From assembly GCA_944387285.1 (NCBI GenBank), contig CALXEH010000015.1, positions 1 to 40,733 of the forward strand: a stretch of DNA of 40,733 nucleotides. The letters are read 5' to 3'. A program made the translations under genes and the position numbers. The stretch is from an uncultured Oscillospiraceae bacterium (GTDB lineage Bacteria; Bacillota; Clostridia; Oscillospirales; Oscillospiraceae). A model generated the notes under the pieces. It was not told where the DNA came from, made no database searches, and was given only the letters and a program-made list of their open reading frames with translations. This document shows positions 23,328 to 30,781 of the stretch, piece by piece. The first letter of the stretch is position 1. Each line of letters opens with the position of its first letter.

Positions 23328-26300
23328 CAGAAGGATACCCCTGCCCGCCGGCGGCGTCCTCATCGGCGAAAACGGCGAGAGCTATACCATAAGGCCGGGC
23401 GCCGTGGGGCGCGGCGGCTGTTCGCTGGTCTATCCGGCCTCGAAGCAGGGCAGCCGCCGGCTGTTCGTGATAAAGGAATGTTATCCCCTGACGGAGGAGG
23501 CCAAGTTCGTCCGCAGGGGCTGGGATCTTGCACCCGCCGACGGGGACGACGCCGCGGCCTGGGCGCTGCTGGACGGGCAGCGCCGGGCCCTGGAGCGGGA
23601 AAACGCCCTGGGCCAGGAGCTTGCTGGCCGCAGCGGCCGGCTCATAGCCTCCTGGGAACTCTTCAGGCCGCTGCGCTTCCTGTCGGGAGGCAGGAGCTGG
23701 GAACTGCCGGGCGAGGGCTTTGCCGTCATGGAACAGGCCGAGGGCGCGGGCCATAGGGGCTGGTTCCTGCGCGAGCTGCTGGCCGAGTGCGCCAAGCCCA
23801 TGAAGGCGGGCCGGCCCCTGCGCCGGGGCGGCGCGCCGGGCGCCGAACTGAGCCTGCGCATAATGGAGGAGCTGCTCAAGTCCCTGAGGGACATCCACCG
23901 CGCGGGCTGCATCCACGGCGACGTCCAGGACGGCAACATCTTCTTCATGGGCCCCGACCCGGAGACCGGGGACATAGGTGTGGGCCAGCTCTTCGACTTC
24001 GGCAGCGCCCGGCGGCTGGCCGGGGACGGGCTGACGGAGCCCGTGTCCGACCGCCGGATCTTCTGCGCGCCGGGCTACGCCGCGCCGGAGATACGCCGGC
24101 GCAACGACGGGACGTTGAGGCTGTCTGCGGCCGCGGACGTGTATTCCGCGGGCTGCCTGCTGCTCTACCTGCTGCGGGGCATGGCGCTCAGGGACTGCCT
24201 GGGCGCGGAACTCGAGCTGGCGGACGGGCTGGCGCCTCCGCTCACGCGGCGGCGCGCGGAGCGCCTGGGCTTTCACGGCGAGGCCGCCGGCCGCGTGGTG
24301 GAGCTGCTGGCTCGGGCCCTGGCGGACGAACCGGAGGAGCGCTATGCGGACGCGGGCGAGATGCTATCGGATGTGCTCAGGCTCAGGCAGCTGCTGCGCC
24401 CGGCCAGGCACCGCCTGCCCGAAAACCTCTGCCAGAGCCCCTATTATGTGCCGGGCAGCCGGGACGGGCAGCTCGCCAGGCTCGAGGAACAGTTCAACGC
24501 GGGCAGCTCGCCCGTCTGGCTCTGGGGCGTATGGGGCATAGGCAAGACCGAGCTAGCGGTGGAGTTCGCGCGCCGGCAACTGCGGCTTGGCCGCAGCGCC
24601 CACCTTATCCGCTACCGGGGCAGCATGAGGGAGACCATACTGGGCCTGGAGTTTTCAGGCTACAGCTTCCGGCACGACGGGCGCTCGGAGCCCAGGTCGC
24701 AGGAGTACCGCGAGAAGCTGGAGCTGCTGCTGGAATGCTGCGGCGACGGCCTGCTCGTCATAGACAACTTTGAGCGCGAGGGCACGGAGCTGGAGGAGCT
24801 CATGGCGGAGCCCGCCTGCAGGGAACTGTTCGGCTCGGGCCTGAAGCTGCTCATAACCACGCGCACGCGGCCGGACAGGCTCACGCCCGAGCTGCCGCCG
24901 TTGGGCGAGGCGGATGCCCTGGCGCTCTACACCTCCATCACCGGCGTGGACGAGGCCGGGCGCGCGGAGGCGCTCGAGCTCATCAGGCGCCTGCGCTGCC
25001 ATCCCCTGGCCGTGGAGCTTGCGGCCCGTGCGGTCGAGTACGACTGGGGCGAGGGCCGGGTGAGCGCGCGCAGCCTGCTGGCGGCGCTCAGGAGCGGGCG
25101 GGCCGAGGGCCTGGACGTGCCCGTGGACGGCGGCGGGGCCGGGGCATACGCCCGGCTCAGGAGCCTTTTCAACGTGCTGGACCTGGGCGGGGAGTACCGG
25201 GGCGTGCTCTGCCGAAGCTGCCTGCTGCCGGAGGAGGGCATGGACGCCGGGCTCTGGCTCTCGGCCGAGGCCGAGCCGGACCGGCGCAGGCTCCGGCAGC
25301 TTGAGGCCCATGGCTGGCTGCGCAGGGGCCGGGATAACCGGCTCGTCATCCATCCCCTGGTCCGCAGCGTCCTGAAAAACGAGCTACGCCCGCGTGAGGG
25401 CGACTGCGAGGGCTTCCTCGCGGCCATGTGGAAGCGGCTGGAGGCGATCTTCCCGAAGGAGGGCGGGCCCTTTCCCGCGGCGGCGGAGCTGTTCTCCCGC
25501 GCGGCCCTGGAGCTGGGCGACAGCCGGGGCGAGCAGGGCTGCCGGGCGGCACGCTGCTGCCTTGCGGCGGGCAGGCCCGCCCAGGCCCTGGGCCTTGCCG
25601 GCGAGAGCCTGGAGATCAGGCGGGCCGCCGGGACGGCGGAAGAGCAGGCGGAGGCGCTCTGCATCTGCGCGCTCGCCCTGCGAGATATGGGCGGATACGA
25701 GCAGGCCCTGGACGCCGCGCTCGAGGCCTGGGGCCTGCTCTCGGAACAGCCGGCCTGCAAGGGGCGGCTGCGGCTCTGCAGCCTGATCTCCGGGCTGTAC
25801 GGGCAGCTGGGCAGGCCCGGCGAGGCCTGCGAATACGGCCGGAGGGCGCTGGAGCTGCTCGCGGCCCTGCCGCCGGCCGACACGAGGGCCGAGGCGGAGG
25901 TCGAGGCCAGGGCAGCGATGGGCTTTGCCCTGGCGGATGCCGGCGACTTCGCCGCCGCCGCAGTCCAGCTGGAAGCGGCGGCCGGGCTGGGCGAGGAACT
26001 GTACCCGCCCGGGCACCAGGAGCTGGCGGGCCTGCTCGCCTCGACGGCGAGCGTCCTGGCCCGCGCGGGAGAGCGGGGCCGGGCGCTGGAGCTGGCCCGG
26101 CGCGCCCTGGGCATGCAGGAGGCGGCGCTGCCCGCGGACCACGAGGACATTTCGGCCGTGCTCCGCCTGCTCTCGGAGCTGCATGAGGCCGCGGGCGAGA
26201 CGCAGGAGGCCCTGGCCTGCGCGGAGCGCGCCCGGGCGGCGGACGAGAGCCGCGCCCGCGCGCTTTGGTCCAAGCGCCTGGCCTTCTGTGTCGGCAGCCT

Positions 26301-26760
26301 GGGCGGGCCGGAGGCGGCGGCACCGGGGCGGGAGCGCGCCCGGCTGCTGCGCGGCGCGGCCGAGGCCTGCGCCCGGCTCGGCAGGCCGGAGGAGGCCGGT
26401 GAGTACATAGAGCGGGCGCTGAAGCTGCTCAGCGCCTGCGGCAGCGCTGAGGCCGCGCTCTGCCTCATGGAGGCCTCGGACATATCCGCCGCCGCGAAGG
26501 AGCCCGCCGCCGCGCGGGAGAGGGCCGGGCGGGCGCTGGGGCTGCTGCGCGCCGCAAGCCCGAGGGATCACGGCGCCATGGCCGTCTGCGCCATGAAGCT
26601 CGGGAACATCTGCCGGGACATGGGCCGCAGCGGCGAGGCGGCGAGGTGGTACCGGCAGGCGGCGGACTGCGAAAAGCGCCTGCCATATCCCGACGCGGGC
26701 TTCATACAGCTGGCCGAGGGCCTGGCCCGGAGCCTCCGGGGCGGCCGGGACGAAAAGTGA
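23320..26760 (+). CDS. protein kinase-STAND (NB-ARC-like) NTPase-TPR protein
   Basis: 1146 residues, three modules. (1) Residues ~20-360, a eukaryotic-like Ser/Thr kinase: Gly loop GAVGRGGCSLVY, Lys52 in VIKECYPL, catalytic HGDVQDGN near 199 (HGD instead of HRD), metal-binding DFG near 226 (LFDFGSAR), APE-like YAAPEI. (2) Residues ~375-700, a STAND NTPase: Walker A GVWGIGKTE near 404, Walker B LLVIDNF near 477, LLITTRTRP sensor, and CHPLAVELAAR, which corresponds to the GLPL motif of NB-ARC proteins. (3) Residues ~740-1140, Ala-rich helical repeats of the TPR type (ALALRDMGGYEQALDAALEA and similar). No membrane helix. STAND proteins switch on ligand sensing by their repeats, here probably controlling the kinase. 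The role (regulation, or defence) is not known. Confidence 0.82.
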   Translation: MTDRRIPLPAGGVLIGENGESYTIRPGAVGRGGCSLVYPASKQGSRRLFVIKECYPLTEEAKFVRRGWDLAPADGDDAAAWALLDGQRRALERENALGQELAGRSGRLIASWELFRPLRFLSGGRSWELPGEGFAVMEQAEGAGHRGWFLRELLAECAKPMKAGRPLRRGGAPGAELSLRIMEELLKSLRDIHRAGCIHGDVQDGNIFFMGPDPETGDIGVGQLFDFGSARRLAGDGLTEPVSDRRIFCAPGYAAPEIRRRNDGTLRLSAAADVYSAGCLLLYLLRGMALRDCLGAELELADGLAPPLTRRRAERLGFHGEAAGRVVELLARALADEPEERYADAGEMLSDVLRLRQLLRPARHRLPENLCQSPYYVPGSRDGQLARLEEQFNAGSSPVWLWGVWGIGKTELAVEFARRQLRLGRSAHLIRYRGSMRETILGLEFSGYSFRHDGRSEPRSQEYREKLELLLECCGDGLLVIDNFEREGTELEELMAEPACRELFGSGLKLLITTRTRPDRLTPELPPLGEADALALYTSITGVDEAGRAEALELIRRLRCHPLAVELAARAVEYDWGEGRVSARSLLAALRSGRAEGLDVPVDGGGAGAYARLRSLFNVLDLGGEYRGVLCRSCLLPEEGMDAGLWLSAEAEPDRRRLRQLEAHGWLRRGRDNRLVIHPLVRSVLKNELRPREGDCEGFLAAMWKRLEAIFPKEGGPFPAAAELFSRAALELGDSRGEQGCRAARCCLAAGRPAQALGLAGESLEIRRAAGTAEEQAEALCICALALRDMGGYEQALDAALEAWGLLSEQPACKGRLRLCSLISGLYGQLGRPGEACEYGRRALELLAALPPADTRAEAEVEARAAMGFALADAGDFAAAAVQLEAAAGLGEELYPPGHQELAGLLASTASVLARAGERGRALELARRALGMQEAALPADHEDISAVLRLLSELHEAAGETQEALACAERARAADESRARALWSKRLAFCVGSLGGPEAAAPGRERARLLRGAAEACARLGRPEEAGEYIERALKLLSACGSAEAALCLMEASDISAAAKEPAAARERAGRALGLLRAASPRDHGAMAVCAMKLGNICRDMGRSGEAARWYRQAADCEKRLPYPDAGFIQLAEGLARSLRGGRDEK

Positions 26761-26767
26761 AACAGAG

Positions 26768-26814
26768 AGGCCTCCTTTCCCGTGCTAAGATGGCGCAAAG
26801 AGGAAAGGAGGCCT
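26768..26814. repeat. 13-bp perfect inverted repeat enclosing the SD of the transglutaminase gene
   Basis: AGGCCTCCTTTCC (26768-26780) pairs with GGAAAGGAGGCCT (26802-26814) across a 21-nt loop. The right arm contains the Shine-Dalgarno AAAGGAGG of the gene starting at 26820, so the hairpin would hide the ribosome site in RNA. The trailing TTTGCC is too short for a strong terminator, though partial termination after the kinase gene is possible. Confidence 0.75.
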
Positions 26815-26819
26815 TTGCC

Positions 26820-27881
26820 ATGGCTGCAAAAAGAACGATATGCCTGCTGCTGGCGCTCTGCCTGTGCCTGACGCTGACAGGCCCGGCGCTGGCCGGAGAC
26901 AGCGCCGCCCTGAGCGAGGAGCTGCTCACCCAGTGGATAAACCCCGGAGAACACATCGACGCCCAGAGCGCCCTCGTGAACGAGACGGCGGCGGAGATCT
27001 GCGCCGGCCTGAGCGGGGAACTTGAGAAGGCCCGGGCCATCAGCGAATGGGTGACGGAAAACATAGCCTACGACGACTACACCTCACAGGGCCGGGAGTT
27101 TTCCTCCGTGGACCTGATGCCGGACGAGGTGCTCGGGAGCCGGCTGACGGTCTGCGAGGGCTATGCCCGGCTGACGCAGGCGCTGCTGCGGGCCGCGGGC
27201 ATACCCTGCCTGCACATCATAGGCCACAGCTCGGGCAGCCCCGACGTCTGGCACGCCTGGAACCTCGCCTTTGTGGAGGGGCGCTGGCTCTGGCTGGACA
27301 ACACCTGGGGCATGGGCTGGTTCGACATGGACACCCGGCGCTTTGCCGAGACGCATATCCTGGACGGCGGCGTGAAGCTCAGGCCGCTGGAGAGCAACTA
27401 CACCGTGCCCGTCCGGGAGCTGACCGCCGCGGAAGACATCCCCTCGGAGGCCGCGCAGCCGGAGCTGTGGAGCGCCATCTGCGCGGGCCTGCTGCCCTAT
27501 GACCTGCAGCGCGGCTACCGCAGCACGCCGAGCCGCGAGGATTTCTGCCGGCTGATGCTGGCCCTGGTCGAGCGCGTGAGCGGCAAGGGCGCAGCTGAGT
27601 ACCTGGAGGGCCTGGGCCTGAGCGCGGAACCGGTTTTCAGCGACTGCGGCCGGCCGGAGGTGCTGGCAGCCTGCGCCCTGGGCATAACCAGGGGCTGCGG
27701 CGGCGGGCTGTTCCTGCCCGAGGCGGAGATAAGCCGCGAGCAGGCCCTGACGATGCTGTCGCGCACGGCAAAGCTGCTGGGCCTCGAGGCGCCCGACGGG
27801 CTGCCGGGCGAGCCCGCGTCCGGCCTGAGCCTTGAGGAGGCCGTCCTGGCCGTGTACCGGCTGTACGCGGAGGAGGCCTGA
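26820..27881 (+). CDS. secreted transglutaminase-like protein with SLH-like C-terminus
   Basis: 353 residues from an ATG with AAAGGAGG upstream. The signal peptide is about 25 residues (basic MAAKR, Leu-rich core, ALAG cleavage). A transglutaminase-like domain spans ~60-180, with the catalytic triad visible as Cys112 (TVCEGYARL), His near 145 (VWHAWN) and Asp near 160 (WLDNTW). The C-terminal ~100 residues hold one or two SLH-like helical repeats (ACALGITRG, ISREQALTMLSRTAKLLG), suggesting attachment to secondary cell wall polymer. It may act as a surface protease or a cross-linking enzyme; bacterial members are often peptidases. The gene is 59 nt after the kinase gene and 2 nt before the LRR gene. 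Confidence 0.8.
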   Translation: MAAKRTICLLLALCLCLTLTGPALAGDSAALSEELLTQWINPGEHIDAQSALVNETAAEICAGLSGELEKARAISEWVTENIAYDDYTSQGREFSSVDLMPDEVLGSRLTVCEGYARLTQALLRAAGIPCLHIIGHSSGSPDVWHAWNLAFVEGRWLWLDNTWGMGWFDMDTRRFAETHILDGGVKLRPLESNYTVPVRELTAAEDIPSEAAQPELWSAICAGLLPYDLQRGYRSTPSREDFCRLMLALVERVSGKGAAEYLEGLGLSAEPVFSDCGRPEVLAACALGITRGCGGGLFLPEAEISREQALTMLSRTAKLLGLEAPDGLPGEPASGLSLEEAVLAVYRLYAEEA

Positions 27882-27883
27882 AG

Positions 27884-28747
27884 ATGCCGAAAATGCCAAG
27901 GCGCGCAGAGGGCCCGCCGCGGACGCTCAAGCTCCCGGCGGGTACGGCCGAACTGCCCGCCGCCGCCTGCGCGGGCCGGGACAGCCTGCGCAGGGCCCGG
28001 CTGCCTCGCGGGCTCAGGCGCATAGGCATGGACGCCTTCAAGGACTGTACGGCCCTGCGCCGCGTGGACTTCCCGGAGGGCCTGGAGCTGATAGAGCTCG
28101 ACGCCTTTTTCGGCTGCACCTCGCTGACGCGGGCCGAGCTGCCGGATTCCCTGCTCGAGCTGGGCGACGAGGCCTTCGGCAACTGCGTCTCGCTCAGGCG
28201 CCTGCGCCTGCCTCAGGGCCTGAAGCGGCTGGGCCTTTACGCCTTCCAGAACTGCCGGAGCCTCGAGGAGCTGTGCCTGCCCGACAGCCTGGAGGAGCTG
28301 GGCACCGGCACCTTCTCAGGCTGTACGCGGCTGCGCCGGGTCAGGCTGCCCGCAGGGCTCAAATACCTGAGCCCCTACGCCTTCAACCACTGCCCCGGCC
28401 TGGAGGAGGTGGAACACCCGGAGCCCGGGCGCTTCGCCGAGGCCTTGGCGGGCACGCCCTTTGCAAAAAAACGCTTCCCTGACCGGGAATTCCCCGAAAA
28501 ACTGCCCATGGAACTGCTCTACCGCGTCTCGGGCGGGATATCCGGCGTCTTCCTGACCGCCCGCGGCTGCACGGGCTTCGATATCGACAGGGATTACGGC
28601 TTCTTCACTACCGAAACGCCCTTCGTATACGAATGCCGCACCCTGCCCTCCGGCCCCAGCAGGCTGGTGGACGGCCGGCTCCGTCCCTTGGACAGCCCCG
28701 GCGCGCCCAGGGGCTTGACAAGATTCTTCTACAAGTGTAGAATGTAG
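27884..28747 (+). CDS. BspA-type leucine-rich repeat protein with six 23-residue repeats
   Basis: 287 residues without a signal peptide. About residues 45-185 form six LRR_5 repeats of exactly 23 residues, with the pattern I-x-x-x-A-F-x-x-C-x-x-L-x-x-x-x-L-P-x-x-L-x-x (for example LGDEAFGNCVSLRRLRLPQG). The ~100-residue C-terminus has no repeats. The ATG follows the transglutaminase stop by two bases, so the genes are coupled. The 3' end carries the promoter and operator of the BlaI gene (28715-28762) inside the coding sequence. As with the LRR gene at 19852, the fold suggests protein binding. Confidence 0.8.
   Translation: MPKMPRRAEGPPRTLKLPAGTAELPAAACAGRDSLRRARLPRGLRRIGMDAFKDCTALRRVDFPEGLELIELDAFFGCTSLTRAELPDSLLELGDEAFGNCVSLRRLRLPQGLKRLGLYAFQNCRSLEELCLPDSLEELGTGTFSGCTRLRRVRLPAGLKYLSPYAFNHCPGLEEVEHPEPGRFAEALAGTPFAKKRFPDREFPEKLPMELLYRVSGGISGVFLTARGCTGFDIDRDYGFFTTETPFVYECRTLPSGPSRLVDGRLRPLDSPGAPRGLTRFFYKCRM
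28715..28743 (+). promoter_or_regulatory. promoter of the BlaI/BlaR1-type pair
   Basis: A perfect TTGACA (28715-28720), a 17-bp spacer and TAGAAT (28738-28743), starting inside the last codons of the LRR gene. Confidence 0.85.
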
Positions 28748-28762
28748 CTACTACAAATGTAG
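28729..28762. promoter_or_regulatory. BlaI/MecI-type operators (two dyads)
   Basis: CTACAAGTGTAG (28729-28740) and CTACAAATGTAG (28751-28762) match the TACA-N2-TGTA core of BlaI/MecI operators. Their centres are 22 bp apart, two helical turns. The first overlaps the -10 box and the second lies over the transcription start, so binding would block initiation. This indicates autoregulation of the downstream repressor. Confidence 0.85.
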
Positions 28763-28776
28763 AAGGAGTGGGACTG

Positions 28777-29151
28777 ATGCCGGAGATACGCAGGCTGCCG
28801 GATGCGGAGCTGGCGGTGATGCAGGCGCTTTGGGCGCTGGACGGGCCGGGCACGCGCTCGCAGATAGGCGCGGGGCTGGGCGAGGGGCGCGGCATGGCGC
28901 CGACGACGCTGCTGACGCTGCTCTCGCGCCTGGCGGAGCGGGGCTTCGTGGCCGCGGACAAGTCCGGGCGGAGCGCGCTTTACACGCCGCTCGTGAGCCG
29001 GGAGGAGTATCTGGCGGCGCAGAGCCGGAGCTTCATCGACAAGCTCTGCGGCGGCAAGCTCTCGGTGCTGGCGGCGGCACTGTGCGACAGCGGCCTCAGC
29101 CGCGAGGAGATCGCCGAGCTGCGCGGGCTTCTCGAAAGGGGTGAGCTGTGA
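28777..29151 (+). CDS. BlaI/MecI/CopY-family transcriptional repressor
   Basis: 124 residues from the ATG at 28777, which has AAGGAG eight bases upstream. The winged-helix N-terminus reads IRRLPDAELAVMQALWAL, and the recognition part is MAPTTLLTLLSRLAERGFVA. The C-terminal dimerisation part ends KLCGGKLSVLAAALCDSGLS. It should bind the adjacent dyads as a dimer and be cleaved when BlaR1 signals. Its stop overlaps the next start by one base. Confidence 0.93.
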   Translation: MPEIRRLPDAELAVMQALWALDGPGTRSQIGAGLGEGRGMAPTTLLTLLSRLAERGFVAADKSGRSALYTPLVSREEYLAAQSRSFIDKLCGGKLSVLAAALCDSGLSREEIAELRGLLERGEL

Positions 29152-30581
29152 TGGAGGCCTTTTTCGGACGCTTTTTCATCTCGCTCGTGCTGGCGGCGAT
29201 CATCACCGCCGGCTGCTGGGAGCGCATGCGGCAGGAGAACTCCCCGGGCCGCGCCGGGAAGGAAGTCTACAGGCCCTATCCCATGATGGGGCCGCTGGCC
29301 ATAGTGCTGCTGCTGTGCGGGGCGGGCACCGCGCTCTTTTACGGCCCCGAGCGGGCGCTGGATGAGCTGCTCGGCATGTGGTTCAACGCCTTCGCCGCCG
29401 CCTGCGTCTACTACCTCGTCCTCGCGCCGCTGCTGCCCTGGCTGCGCGAGAGGGTGAGCGCCTGGGCCTGCGCCGTGCTGTGGCTGCTGCCGAACATGCT
29501 GTATCTCGTTCAGATAAACAGGGTAGTGCAGGGCAGGCCGCTTTTCGTCATAGTGGCCCCGGACGGGCTGGCCTTCGTGCTGCTGGGCCTGTGGCTGGGC
29601 GGCTTCGGCCTCATAATGCTCTGGAAATGCGCCGAGCACCTCGCCTTCCGCCGGGGCATCCTGCGCGAGGCCGCGCCCGCAGAGGCCTGGGAGCAGGCGC
29701 TCTTTCAGGAAGAACTGGCGAGGGTGAATTTAAGGGGCCGGAAGCCGCTGCTGCTGCGCTCGGGGGCCGTGCAGACGCCGCTCTCCATAGGGCTTTCGCG
29801 CCGCTCGACGCGGATAGTCCTGCCCGGGCGCGGCTATAGCGAGGAGGAACTGAGGCTCGTGCTGCGGCATGAGATCGTGCACATCTGCCACGATGACGCC
29901 TCGACCAAGCTCAGCCTAGTGAGCACCGCCGCCATGTGCTGGCCGAACCCGCTGGTCTGGTTCGCCATGCGCAGGAGCGCAGAGGACATCGAGCTCTGCT
30001 GCGACGAGGCCGTCACCTTCGGCGCGGGCGCCGACGAGCGGCGGCGCTACGCCGAACTCATCCTCAACTCCGCCGGGGACGAGCGCGGCTTCACCTCCTG
30101 CCTCTCGGCGAAGGCCGTCTCGCTGCGCTACCGGCTCCGGTGCGTCATGCAGCCGGGCATGAAGGGCTCCGGCGTGCTCGTCATCGGTCTTGCGTCCTTC
30201 CTGCTCTTCATGTGCGTCGGGCAGGCCGCCCTCGCCTACGGCGGCGGCACGGGCGGGGAAGTGCTCTTTCGGGGCGGCGACCCGGCGCTCTTTGTGCTCC
30301 AGGACGCGCCCGATGCGGACGTCTCGGGCCTGAACGCCTACCTCGCCTGCCTCGAGCTGCGCGAGCTCTCAGGCGACTACGAGTACGACGCGGACGAGGG
30401 CAATTACGAGGGCCTGCTCTACACCGGCCCGCGCGGGCAGCTCTTCGTCGGCATCCACGACGAGGCCATAGAGTGCATCCAGCCCGTGAGCGAGGGCAAG
30501 TCCCGGCTGAAAGTATACTACGTCCCCGGCGGCGTGGACTGGGAGAGGCTGGAGCTGCTGCTCCCAAGTTACGCAGGCTGA
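29151..30581 (+). CDS. BlaR1/MecR1-like M56 membrane metalloprotease
   Basis: 476 residues from the ATG at 29151 (TGATG overlap with blaI). Several membrane segments lie in residues 1-165, and HEIVH near 240 is the zinc-binding HExxH of the M56 gluzincin domain, followed by CCDEAV near 284. A final membrane helix lies near 345-363. The extracytoplasmic tail is only ~110 residues (EVLFRGGDPALFVLQD onward) and lacks the SxxK and KTG motifs of a penicillin-binding sensor. It probably senses something other than covalent beta-lactam. No beta-lactamase gene is in the window. Confidence 0.88.
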   Translation: MEAFFGRFFISLVLAAIITAGCWERMRQENSPGRAGKEVYRPYPMMGPLAIVLLLCGAGTALFYGPERALDELLGMWFNAFAAACVYYLVLAPLLPWLRERVSAWACAVLWLLPNMLYLVQINRVVQGRPLFVIVAPDGLAFVLLGLWLGGFGLIMLWKCAEHLAFRRGILREAAPAEAWEQALFQEELARVNLRGRKPLLLRSGAVQTPLSIGLSRRSTRIVLPGRGYSEEELRLVLRHEIVHICHDDASTKLSLVSTAAMCWPNPLVWFAMRRSAEDIELCCDEAVTFGAGADERRRYAELILNSAGDERGFTSCLSAKAVSLRYRLRCVMQPGMKGSGVLVIGLASFLLFMCVGQAALAYGGGTGGEVLFRGGDPALFVLQDAPDADVSGLNAYLACLELRELSGDYEYDADEGNYEGLLYTGPRGQLFVGIHDEAIECIQPVSEGKSRLKVYYVPGGVDWERLELLLPSYAG

Positions 30582-30612
30582 ATCGCACGCTTCGCACGAC
30601 CGGTCTAACTGC

Positions 30613-30645
30613 AGCCGGCGGCCTTCGGGCCGCCGGCTGTTTTTT
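30613..30645 (+). terminator. strong intrinsic terminator of the BlaI/BlaR1 unit
   Basis: An 11-bp GC stem (AGCCGGCGGCC) with a TTCG loop is followed by GTTTTTT. Confidence 0.95.
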
Positions 30646-30655
30646 GCGATTTTGC

Positions 30656-30684
30656 TTGAAGAACACATACCAATGTGGTATAAC
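30656..30684 (+). promoter_or_regulatory. promoter of the six-gene GAF-ABC/FecR/cyclase operon, with overlapping inverted repeat
   Basis: TTGAAG (30656-30661), 17-bp spacer and TATAAC (30679-30684). An inverted repeat ATACCA-ATG-TGGTAT (30667-30681) lies between the boxes and overlaps the -10, a usual place for a repressor site. The leader to the ATG at 30782 is about 90 nt. Confidence 0.7.
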
Positions 30685-30781
30685 ATTTTGAGTTTTTTGG
30701 AAGTATGTGCTAATTGGCTTATACCGGAGCCGGCCTGCTATCAACGTTCCGGTCCATTTTGAGGGATATGGGGTGGTCAAC

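Noticed and set aside
30707..30781. Upstream in-frame start of the GAF-ABC gene
   Set aside because: It lies about 16 nt after the predicted transcript start with no SD, and the extra residues do not look like part of the GAF domain. ATG at 30782 is preferred.
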